Of a DNA stretch of 5,318 nt, positions 1 through 5,124 are shown piece by piece. Both the position numbers and the translations under genes were made by a program. A model generated the notes under the pieces. It saw only the letters and a list, made by a program, of their open reading frames with translations. It made no database searches and was not told the DNA's origin. Source of the DNA: an uncultured Clostridia bacterium (GTDB taxonomy: Bacteria > Bacillota > Clostridia > Oscillospirales > CAG-272); the NCBI GenBank assembly GCA_937893945.1, contig CALCTA010000045.1, forward strand, positions 1-5,318. The letters run 5' to 3'. How positions within the stretch are numbered: the stretch's first letter is position 1; each line of letters begins with the position of its first letter.

Positions 1-348
1 GTACTCAACGTCCTCAACGAGTGAGGAAAGCCCCTTAGCTATCAGCTCGGAGTAGTTCTTACCGTCCTCTTTCTCAGCCATCTCGATGCTTGAGGGGGAG
101 ATAAAAAGTCTGTAGGTAGTTATGTTAGTCGCCAGAACGTTTCCGTTCCGATCGTAGATCTTCCCTCTGTTTGCCGCCACGGGAGAGGCGGTGGTAACCT
201 GATTTATTACCTTGCTCTGATATTTTTCAAAGCTGAAGGTCTGCAGCGTAAGGATCCTGAGAAGCAACACCGCAAACACAGCCAAAAACGCAAATCCCAA
301 AAAGGCGGAGCGCTTCAATGCTGTCGAGTTGTTAGTGCGGTCGCTCAT
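1..348 (-). CDS. Class B penicillin-binding protein (FtsI/SpoVD type), N-terminal 116 residues, runs off left edge
   Basis: This is the beginning of a septal peptidoglycan transpeptidase; the rest lies beyond the left edge. The start ATG at 348-346 has AAAGGAG five bases upstream. A short polar N-terminus of about 12 residues is followed by one membrane helix (about residues 13-33, ending near LLLRILTLQ), which anchors the protein with its bulk outside. The motif RGKIYDRNGNVLATN at residues 61-75, followed by TYRLFISP, is the conserved juxtamembrane signature of class B PBPs. The catalytic SxxK, SxN and KTG motifs are not in the window. The gene lies 70 nt after the ftsL-like gene, which is the normal dcw position for ftsI/pbpB or spoVD. 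Clostridia can carry both the division enzyme and the sporulation paralogue SpoVD here. The two differ mainly by C-terminal PASTA domains, which cannot be seen, so no symbol is given. Confidence 0.93.
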   Translation of the reverse strand, partial: MSDRTNNSTALKRSAFLGFAFLAVFAVLLLRILTLQTFSFEKYQSKVINQVTTASPVAANRGKIYDRNGNVLATNITTYRLFISPSSIEMAEKEDGKNYSELIAKGLSSLVEDVEY

Positions 349-418
349 AAATTCTCCTTTGCCTTATCACTTATTTTCTTTATATGATATGACACCTTCG
401 CCGCGTTTATGCGGCTTA

Positions 419-1249
419 TCAGTTACCAAGCTCTATACCGAATGCCGAAAGGAGAGATGCAAGACTGATGTTCTCCTCTTTTCCGTCATCGTATATATTT
501 ATCTCATTATCATTTTCTATAGTAACGTATTCGCTGTCGGCATATTCACGCTTTACCATACCGAGCGCCTTAGCGTCTGCCTCGATCTGTTCAACCGTGT
601 ACTTGAGGTCAAGCTTTCCTTCAAGGTCAGACTTCTCTGCCTCAAGCGTCGCTATTTCTGAATCAAGCTTTCCCACTATTGCGGTCGCGTCTCCTACCAT
701 AACAGAGCCGCTTACTATAAGGCTCATAGAGATGGCGAAAACAGCGATACCTGCCAAGACGGGTACGGGGAATTTAGAGCGTGCGCCCTCACTTCTTCCC
801 TCGCTCCTCTCTATCGGGAACCACTTAATAAACAAGCTTTTAGCGACCGACAGCAGTCTTTCTATGTGTCCCTCCTTCGAGCCGGATTCAGCAGGGCTCG
901 ACGGAGAAGCTCCGTTTTTTCTCTGGGGGACAGAAGCCTTTTCGGCTTCCTCTGCTTTAGCCTCCTGCGCCTTCTGAGTCGAGGGCATATAGAAGGCTCT
1001 GCGGCTTCTGAAGTAGCGAACGAAATCCTCAGAGGTCATATATTTACTTCCGTTGTATTCGCCGCTACGGTAGGTATCGGCGATCTTTGAACGGGAGTCG
1101 AAAAGAATGTATGATTCAGTTGCGGAATTTTTATCCTCAAGCACAGCCGCCTCGTCCTTAACGCTACTAGAGACAGCTCTGCCGCGATAGCGCGTACGAA
1201 GCTCTGCAATACAACGGTTGTAGGAATCATTCATATATTCAACAGCCAT
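419..1249 (-). CDS. ftsL: FtsL-like cell division protein with long cytoplasmic N-terminal extension
   Basis: This is a bitopic division protein of the FtsL/DivIC type. Such proteins scaffold the septal PBP and the FtsQ/DivIB complex. A single membrane helix lies at about residues 161-185 (PVPVLAGIAVFAISMSLIVS). A short coiled-coil stretch follows (about 192-225, rich in E, L and K), then VEQIEADAKALGM at 219-231. That resembles the conserved end of FtsL coiled coils, where an alpha-helix is followed by a GM turn. The family is usually about 90-130 residues, whereas this one has 276. Nearly all the excess is a 160-residue charged cytoplasmic region with a basic and aromatic patch (FVRYFRSRRAFYMPS, 76-90), an Ala/Glu-rich stretch (94-106) and a Ser/Pro linker. 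The chosen start has AGGAGG 11 nt upstream; an alternative ATG at codon 6 is too far from it. Its position between rsmH and a PBP gene supports the call more than overall sequence similarity does. Confidence 0.8.
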   Translation of the reverse strand: MAVEYMNDSYNRCIAELRTRYRGRAVSSSVKDEAAVLEDKNSATESYILFDSRSKIADTYRSGEYNGSKYMTSEDFVRYFRSRRAFYMPSTQKAQEAKAEEAEKASVPQRKNGASPSSPAESGSKEGHIERLLSVAKSLFIKWFPIERSEGRSEGARSKFPVPVLAGIAVFAISMSLIVSGSVMVGDATAIVGKLDSEIATLEAEKSDLEGKLDLKYTVEQIEADAKALGMVKREYADSEYVTIENDNEINIYDDGKEENISLASLLSAFGIELGN

Positions 1250-1298
1250 TCTTCTCTTTCCCTCCTGAAAATTTCATCTATTTAAATTCGTATATATC

Positions 1299-2252
1299 CT
1301 AAAGCTTTTCCGCCACACGCAGCTTCGCGCTTCGCGAGCGGGGATTTTCCTCAAGCTCTGCCTTCGATGGAAGTATAGGCTTGCGATTGACGAGCTTTAC
1401 CTTCGGCTTGTTGCCGCAAACGCATACGGGAAAATCCTTCGGGCAGGTGCAGCCTGAAGCAAGTGAAGCAAATGCCTGCTTGACTATCCTGTCCTCGAGC
1501 GAATGGAAGGTTATTATCGCTATCCTTCCGCCCTTGCCGAGAAGCTCGACCGCCGCCCGTATGGCAGGCTCGATAACGTCAAGCTCGCGGTTTACCTCAA
1601 TGCGTATAGCCTGAAAGCTTCGCTTTGCGGGATGATGTCCGCCATCCCTTGCGGCAGGCGGCATCGCGTATTTGATTATATCGCTAAGCTCGGCGGTGGT
1701 CCTTATCGGAGCCGCCTCTCTTTTTCTCACTATCGCAGAAGCAATAGCAGGCGCGTATCTTTCCTCACCGTAATCAAAGAGGATCTTCTTGAGCTCCTGC
1801 TCAGAGTAGGTGTTAACTACCTCGTAAGCCGTAAGGCTGCATCGGTTGTCCATTCTCATATCGAGCGGCGCGTCGGCACTGTATGAGAATCCTCTCTCAG
1901 CGGTATCAAGCTGATAGGACGAAACACCGAGGTCGAGAAGAACTCCGTCTATCTTCTCTATCCCAAGCTCTCTGCAAACCGATGCGATCTCGCAGAAGTT
2001 GCTTCTGACTACCGTGGTGTTCTTTCCGAGAGCCGAGAGACGCTCGGTCGCGACGGCGACTGCCGTCTCGTCCTGGTCGATGGCTACGAGCCTGCCGCCC
2101 TCAAGCTTTTTTGCGATCTCACTTGAGTGCCCTGCACCGCCCGCAGTTCCGTCGATATATATTCCGTCGGGCTTTATTGCCAAGCCCTCCATACACTCGT
2201 CAAGCAAGACTGAGCGATGGTTAAATTCCAAACCCTTGCTTTCCTTTTCCAT
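1299..2252 (-). CDS. rsmH: 16S rRNA (cytosine(1402)-N4)-methyltransferase RsmH (MraW)
   Basis: RsmH uses S-adenosylmethionine to methylate N4 of C1402 in the ribosomal P site. At 317 residues it has the usual family length. Visible signatures are HRSVLLDEC (12-20), the SAM-binding loop YIDGTAGGAGHS (32-43), the acidic strand VAIDQD (56-61), LLDLGVSSYQLD (105-116), ERGFSY (119-124), PLDMRMD (129-135), FQAIRIEVNREL (213-224) and ITFHSLEDRIVK (247-258). A CxC-x6-CxC cluster at 268-279 and the tail NPRSRSAKLRV are typical of Firmicute members. The gene begins 8 nt after the mraZ stop codon, and no good Shine-Dalgarno sequence precedes its ATG. Translation is therefore probably coupled to mraZ. 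A 49-nt gap separates it from the ftsL-like gene downstream. Confidence 0.97.
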   Translation of the reverse strand: MEKESKGLEFNHRSVLLDECMEGLAIKPDGIYIDGTAGGAGHSSEIAKKLEGGRLVAIDQDETAVAVATERLSALGKNTTVVRSNFCEIASVCRELGIEKIDGVLLDLGVSSYQLDTAERGFSYSADAPLDMRMDNRCSLTAYEVVNTYSEQELKKILFDYGEERYAPAIASAIVRKREAAPIRTTAELSDIIKYAMPPAARDGGHHPAKRSFQAIRIEVNRELDVIEPAIRAAVELLGKGGRIAIITFHSLEDRIVKQAFASLASGCTCPKDFPVCVCGNKPKVKLVNRKPILPSKAELEENPRSRSAKLRVAEKL

Positions 2253-2260
2253 AGCGGCTA

Positions 2261-2683
2261 TCAGAGTCCGTAGGATTCAAGGAGAGCCTTGATGTCGGCG
2301 ATATTTTCCTCGGCTACCATAGCGTTGTAGTCTTCCTCGGACCATATCTCCGCGTATTTTCCACAGCCTACTACAACTGCGGTCTTCTGAATGTGCGCGT
2401 ACTCAACGAGAGCCACGGGGATAACGATACGTCCCTGCGAATCGGGAGTAACGAGAGCGGCGTCTCTGTGAAGAGCTCTGAGTATAGCCTCGGACGCCTT
2501 TCTTTCCATTTTGAGAATAGGACTGATGTAGTCCTCCCACTCCGCCATGGAATACACCTTGAGACAATTCTCTCTGATGCTCTTGGCTACCATAAAGCTC
2601 TCGCCAAGCTCCTCACGGTGCTTTGCGGGGATAAAAAGTCTGTTCTTAGTATCAAGTGTGTGTTTGAATTCGCCCGAAAACAT
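2261..2683 (-). CDS. mraZ: Transcriptional regulator MraZ
   Basis: MraZ is the DNA-binding autoregulator at the head of dcw clusters. It forms ring-shaped oligomers that bind short tandem repeats near the operon promoter. The protein is 140 residues, the normal size. It contains two SpoVT-AbrB half-domains, each with the family DxxxR motif: DTKNRLFIPA at 11-20 and DSQGRIVIPV at 81-90. The N-terminus MFSGEFKHTLD is nearly diagnostic. The start ATG (2683-2681) has a strong AAAGGAGG site at 2698-2691, spaced by 7 nt. It is the first gene of the operon, and a candidate operator of three decamers lies upstream of it at the presumed transcription start. That arrangement fits autorepression, as described for enterobacterial MraZ. 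In Mollicutes MraZ can instead activate, so the sign of regulation here is inferred. Confidence 0.97.
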   Translation of the reverse strand: MFSGEFKHTLDTKNRLFIPAKHREELGESFMVAKSIRENCLKVYSMAEWEDYISPILKMERKASEAILRALHRDAALVTPDSQGRIVIPVALVEYAHIQKTAVVVGCGKYAEIWSEEDYNAMVAEENIADIKALLESYGL

Positions 2684-2705
2684 CTGATTGCCTCCTTTCA
2701 GGTGT

Positions 2706-2734
2706 GTTTTTGGCTTTGACCGACGGCCAAAAAC
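2706..2734 (-). promoter_or_regulatory. Hairpin in the mraZ leader just upstream of the ribosome binding site
   Basis: A perfect 9-bp inverted repeat (GTTTTTGGC / GCCAAAAAC, arms 2726-2734 and 2706-2714) encloses an 11-nt loop. In the mraZ transcript it would end 7 nt before the AAAGGAGG ribosome binding site. No U-run follows it on the minus strand, so it is not a terminator. It could shape ribosome access or stabilise the 5' end. The structure is seen in the sequence; any role is inference. Confidence 0.5.
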
Positions 2735-2739
2735 TTCCG

Positions 2740-2770
2740 CGCCGCCTTTATTTTAGCGGCATTTGCGGCG
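2740..2770 (-). promoter_or_regulatory. Alternative GC-rich hairpins in the mraZ leader
   Basis: In the leader RNA two GCCGC blocks (2769-2765 and 2760-2756) can each pair with the single GGCGGC block at 2746-2741. The choices are a 5-bp stem with a 10-nt loop or a 6-bp stem with a longer loop, and they are mutually exclusive. The surrounding sequence is AT-rich, so these GC blocks stand out. No known riboswitch or protein-binding leader is recognised. Confidence 0.3.
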
Positions 2771-2816
2771 TTTTTGTGGGAGAGTAGATGCCTTTACGAC
2801 ACTTCGTGCCGATTTT

Positions 2817-2846
2817 CCACCACTTCACACCACTTTCCACCACTTT
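2817..2846 (-). promoter_or_regulatory. Candidate MraZ operator: three tandem 10-bp repeats
   Basis: Read on the minus strand, the units are AAAGTGGTGG, AAAGTGGTGT and GAAGTGGTGG, directly abutting, so the core AGTGGTG recurs every 10 bp on one face of the helix. MraZ boxes in other bacteria are tandem TGG(G/T)-type elements at 10-bp intervals; this match in both core and spacing is close. A degenerate fourth unit (AAAATCGGCA) and an offset CGAAGTG follow. The array starts only a few bases past the expected transcription start, where bound MraZ would block promoter clearance. Confidence 0.82.
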
Positions 2847-2855
2847 GGTGCTATT

Positions 2856-2884
2856 ATTATAATTCATAATAAAAAAATAATCAA
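2856..2884 (-). promoter_or_regulatory. Vegetative sigma-A promoter of the mraZ operon
   Basis: The -35 box TTGATT (2884-2879) is separated by exactly 17 bp from a perfect -10 box TATAAT (2861-2856). The predicted start is near 2849, giving a leader of about 165 nt and placing the MraZ repeats immediately downstream of +1. An A/T-tract-rich region lies directly upstream of the -35 box. Confidence 0.85.
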
Positions 2885-3161
2885 GAGGTAAAATTAAAAA
2901 AGCCGAAAAAACATAAAATTTTTTTCAAATTTTTCGTAAAAATCTTCGAGATTGCCCAATTTTTTAACTTTTTTTCACAATTTCACTTGTCGCTTTACTT
3001 TTTTTTACAATTCTTTTAATTATTTACTGCGACATTCAGACGACAATGTCAAAATCGAGATAAAATTGGCGCTGTTGATAGGACAAAAATGGTGATAACC
3101 GCCGTACAGATCATGCACCTTTCTCTCCCCTCTCTGATGCTTTTGACAGATATGGTTGCGC
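2885..3161. other. Divergent intergenic region with helically phased A/T tracts
   Basis: This stretch separates the two promoters and holds no supported gene. Its left part is very AT-rich. Tracts of five or more A/T bases are centred near 2898, 2908, 2920, 2930, 2940, 2962, 2972 and 3002, so neighbours are about 10.5 bp apart or multiples of that. Such phasing predicts intrinsic curvature and could act as an UP-like element for the mraZ promoter. The part from 3040 to 3161 has more balanced composition and nothing recognisable. A minus-strand reading frame of 77 codons crosses the region (3020-3253), but it lacks a good ribosome binding site and contains the rightward promoter. Confidence 0.5.
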
Positions 3162-3190
3162 TTGACATTTTCAATACACCGTGTTATAAT
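3162..3190 (+). promoter_or_regulatory. Consensus sigma-A promoter of the membrane protein gene
   Basis: A perfect -35 box TTGACA (3162-3167), a 17-bp spacer and a perfect -10 box TATAAT (3185-3190) are present. The expected start is near A3197, giving an untranslated leader of about 93 nt. Within that leader lies a 10-bp palindrome TGATCGATCA (3242-3251), whose role, if any, is unknown. With no mismatch in either box, strong basal transcription is expected unless a regulator intervenes. Confidence 0.88.
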
Positions 3191-3289
3191 GATCCTAACA
3201 GTTTTATCTTTTTCACACTTTTTTAAGCAACTCGTTTGACATTGATCGATCATTCATCCTTAATACTTAAAAATTAAAGGAGTATCCTT

Positions 3290-4612
3290 ATGAAAAAGGC
3301 AGTTTATATCATCTGCTCAATAGTCTTGATCATTCTCGCCATTGTCGTCATAGCGGCTTTGATAAAGCCGGTCTCATTGTACGGCTTGAAATTTACAGAG
3401 CTCGCAAAAACCTATTCATATACCGTAACGAGCAAGCAATTCCTAAAGTACGAAAATCGTACAGTTTATACTACCGACGGATGTAGCTACGAAGATAAAG
3501 AAAAAAATTTCGTCAAATATCTTTACACAAATGCTGAATATCAAAAGAAAGAGATCAGATCTGTCGATGTCTATACAAGCGACCTGACAGGAGAACCGTT
3601 TTACGTTTTAATACAAACGCACAGCGATGTTAACTTTTCCATTTTGGGCAGCGACGTATATAATTCTTATATTGTTAAAACACCCGAATCAAAGAATTTT
3701 TTGACCTTTTGCGCTTACCTTGCTCCTATTTTATTTTTTGTGTCGGTAGCCGCAAGTGTTTTCTTTACAAGAAATTCAAAGAAACGCACGATCTTTGTTT
3801 TATTTTACTTTGTCGCTCTGCCTTTAGCGGCTCTTTCTCATCTTGAAAATATTACTTATTTAGATCCTGTTTTTTATAACAAGTTCTCAATTGTGTTGGC
3901 AATAGCCACATTCATATACGGTGCCGCTGCTTACTACACCTCGCGCAGAGTTCTGATACCATCCCTCATTCTCGCCTCATCCCATACTGTGCTTGGCGCG
4001 ATCGGTATGTCAAGAATGATCAAAAAGCCTCTGGATTTCACGATACAGAACTGTACGGCAGTCATTTACGCCGTGTTTGGAGCTTTAGCCGTTCTCTTAG
4101 TACAGATGATTCTGGAATTCAGAAAAAACGCCGTTCCCGAAAATAACCTGCTTCGCCGATGCCTTCGCCCCTTTGATGATCTTAACCCGAGCAAAACAGA
4201 TTTTTCCGTAAAGTTTATCCCTGCTCTTTTTCTTCTCCTTTGGATAGTACATCTTGAGCATCAGTCCTCACTGCTGTCTCATGGTGACTGGGGAGGGTTA
4301 GGATATGCATTAATTATACTCTTTATAGCTCTTCCCCTTTACGGCATAGTATCCAACCTTTTCACCTCGCGCATCATCCTGCCACACGTTATCCTTATCG
4401 CCATTTACATTTCTCTCGCTATTCTCGCTAGCATTCCCGGATTTAACACCTCATCATCAGATATACTTATGAGTGCGATCATCTCTCCTCGGCTACTTTT
4501 TTCACTGATTCCCGCTCTTTGCACACATCTAATACGTAAGCTGATATGCAGGCTTATCAAAAAAAGAAGAGAAAGAACTCAGCAGGAAGAGCAGACCTCA
4601 CTCTCGCAGTAA
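3290..4612 (+). CDS. Polytopic membrane protein of unknown function, about ten helices with an extracytoplasmic domain
   Basis: I do not recognise this 440-residue protein. The first helix is at residues 4-25 and behaves like a signal anchor. Residues about 26-136 form a mixed, polar segment rich in Tyr and Lys (for example YTVTSKQFLKYENRTVY), probably outside the membrane. About nine further hydrophobic segments follow near 137-159, 167-185, 198-216, 221-240, 254-276, 308-323, 336-358, 362-383 and 394-418. The protein ends in a basic cytoplasmic tail (LIKKRRERTQQEEQ). No transporter, protease or glycosyltransferase motif is evident. The start has AAAGGAG at 3276-3282 with 7-nt spacing, and translation ends at tandem TAATAA. 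The gene has its own consensus promoter and is followed by a hairpin terminator, so it is a monocistronic unit diverging from mraZ. It uses more A/T-ending codons (TTT, ATT, ATA) than the dcw genes, perhaps a sign of different origin. Confidence 0.88.
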   Translation: MKKAVYIICSIVLIILAIVVIAALIKPVSLYGLKFTELAKTYSYTVTSKQFLKYENRTVYTTDGCSYEDKEKNFVKYLYTNAEYQKKEIRSVDVYTSDLTGEPFYVLIQTHSDVNFSILGSDVYNSYIVKTPESKNFLTFCAYLAPILFFVSVAASVFFTRNSKKRTIFVLFYFVALPLAALSHLENITYLDPVFYNKFSIVLAIATFIYGAAAYYTSRRVLIPSLILASSHTVLGAIGMSRMIKKPLDFTIQNCTAVIYAVFGALAVLLVQMILEFRKNAVPENNLLRRCLRPFDDLNPSKTDFSVKFIPALFLLLWIVHLEHQSSLLSHGDWGGLGYALIILFIALPLYGIVSNLFTSRIILPHVILIAIYISLAILASIPGFNTSSSDILMSAIISPRLLFSLIPALCTHLIRKLICRLIKKRRERTQQEEQTSLSQ

Positions 4613-4657
4613 TAATCACCTGTCGTGCTGCTGGTTTTCTTTTCACAATAATATTAA

Positions 4658-4685
4658 AAGAGGGCAGATCGAAATCTGCCCTCTT
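4658..4685. terminator. Strong hairpin terminator between converging units
   Basis: A perfect 12-bp stem (AAGAGGGCAGAT / ATCTGCCCTCTT) encloses the tetraloop CGAA. Reading left, the stem runs into TTTTAATATTATT, a reasonable U-rich tail, which suits termination of the rubrerythrin gene that once ended 23 bp away. Reading right, the tail is TTAATGTATTTATT, a weaker U-run but still plausible for the membrane protein gene that ends 45 bp upstream. It therefore probably serves both directions. Confidence 0.85.
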
Positions 4686-4708
4686 AATGTATTTATTATC
4701 GTTAAGTA

Positions 4709-4807
4709 TTAGCCGAAGTATCTCTCGAGGAGACCCTGGAATGCCTTGCCGTGTCTTGCTTCGTCGCGGTAGCTTCTCGTGTGCTTCAGGAGAGAAAGCC
4801 TTGAGGT
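4709..4807 (-). pseudogene. C-terminal remnant of a reverse-type rubrerythrin
   Basis: The minus-strand frame ends RDEARHGKAFQGLLERYFG followed by TAA. This matches what I know of the C-terminus of reverse rubrerythrins, an N-terminal rubredoxin fused to a ferritin-like diiron domain, which act in peroxide reduction in anaerobes. In that family the ExxRH helix contributes the last diiron ligands (E and H). Only about 20 residues are convincing. Further upstream the frame reads without a start codon to a stop at 4880-4882 and loses resemblance. A shifted frame shows EAHE just before, which could be the decayed continuation of the same helix after a frameshift. The rubredoxin domain and most of the diiron domain are missing, so the fragment cannot be functional. 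Its own terminator remains at 4658-4685. The exact left-to-right breakpoint cannot be fixed by eye. Confidence 0.72.
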
Positions 4808-4957
4808 GATTGGACTTTGGAACTTTTTGTTCAATAATTGAACTATGTATTTTATCAGAACGAAAAGCCCGAAAAGTTTCTACAAGGGACTTCGACTATC
4901 TCAGGAACTTCGGTTTCTTCTTCAGCTCCGTTAGAATGAAGCTGGAAGTCATAATAA
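4808..4957. other. Unassigned junction segment between gene remnants
   Basis: This stretch lies between the rubrerythrin tail and the recombinase tail and matches nothing I recognise. Several frames are open for 40-55 codons on both strands. One is a minus-strand frame (4855-4998) that starts with ATG and ends in an acidic Glu/Val/Pro-rich tail (GAEEETEVPEIVEVP). It has no ribosome binding site and overlaps the recombinase remnant on the other strand, so it is not called as a gene. The segment may be remnant mobile DNA or a dispersed repeat. Confidence 0.35.
4829..4843. repeat. 15-bp palindrome GTTCAAT-A-ATTGAAC
   Basis: Perfect 7-bp inverted arms flank a single central A. Just to the left, GAAC-TTTTT-GTTC (4820-4832) shares its right arm, giving overlapping GAAC/GTTC symmetry. 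It sits about 20 bp from where rubrerythrin resemblance ends. It could be a protein-binding site or the relic of a recombination crossover site; neither can be shown from the sequence. Confidence 0.45.
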
Positions 4958-5119
4958 AGCTTAACAACTAAGAAATCTATCGACTGCAAAACTATCATTC
5001 AAAAGCACTCTAAAGACTTAGGTGGAACACTGGAAGATCCTGATGTTATAAAACTCTGTGGTTGTTCAAGGAATAGCTTTTATAAATATAAGCGAGAAAC
5101 AAAGACCAGCAATCACTAA
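4958..5119 (+). pseudogene. C-terminal remnant of a serine site-specific recombinase (resolvase/invertase type)
   Basis: The plus-strand frame immediately after two in-frame TAA stops encodes 53 residues. They include KTIIQKHSKDLGGTLEDPDV and IKLCGCSRNSFYKYKRE. This is the pattern of the C-terminal helix-turn-helix of small serine recombinases, where a GxSRNTxYKYKRE-like recognition helix ends the protein. The catalytic N-terminal domain (serine in a YxRVS context) is absent from the window, and there is no start codon or ribosome binding site. The piece is thus a remnant, or the end of a gene whose upstream part was lost. It ends 5 bp from the convergent HsdR stop codon. Assignment to the serine recombinase family rests on the short C-terminal motif only. 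Confidence 0.62.
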
Positions 5120-5124
5120 AAGCT

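Noticed and set aside
400..415. Small hairpin GCCGC-N6-GCGGC between the ftsL-like gene and the PBP gene
   Set aside because: The stem is only 5 bp with no U-run; too weak to call a terminator or attenuator.
468..1090. Plus-strand open frames inside the ftsL-like gene
   Set aside because: They are antisense to a gene supported by position, ribosome binding site and domain layout, and have serine-rich shadow composition.
1381..1886. Plus-strand open frames inside rsmH
   Set aside because: The minus-strand RsmH motifs cover this whole stretch; these frames are shadows without ribosome binding sites.
2740..2775. Terminator-like stem plus TTTTT on the plus strand
   Set aside because: No plus-strand gene lies upstream of it, and the T-run belongs to the leader of a minus-strand transcript.
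2850..3010. AT-rich region as a replication origin
   Set aside because: I see no convincing DnaA boxes (TTATNCACA), and no dnaA or dnaN gene is nearby.
3020..3253. Minus-strand frame of 77 codons, rich in Cys and His
   Set aside because: Only a weak AAGG precedes it, it covers the perfect rightward promoter, and it resembles no family I know.
3236..3266. Second TTGACA as another promoter for the membrane protein gene
   Set aside because: At 17-bp spacing the -10 would be CTTAAT, and better matches need a 19-bp spacer; the upstream promoter is far stronger.
4546..4809. Plus-strand frame of 87 codons after the membrane protein
   Set aside because: It overlaps the end of the membrane protein gene, reads through the terminator hairpin and is antisense to the rubrerythrin tail.
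4820..4832. GAAC-N5-GTTC as a LexA/SOS box
   Set aside because: The Firmicute box needs a 4-bp spacer between the GAAC and GTTC arms; here the spacer is 5 bp and no SOS gene is adjacent.
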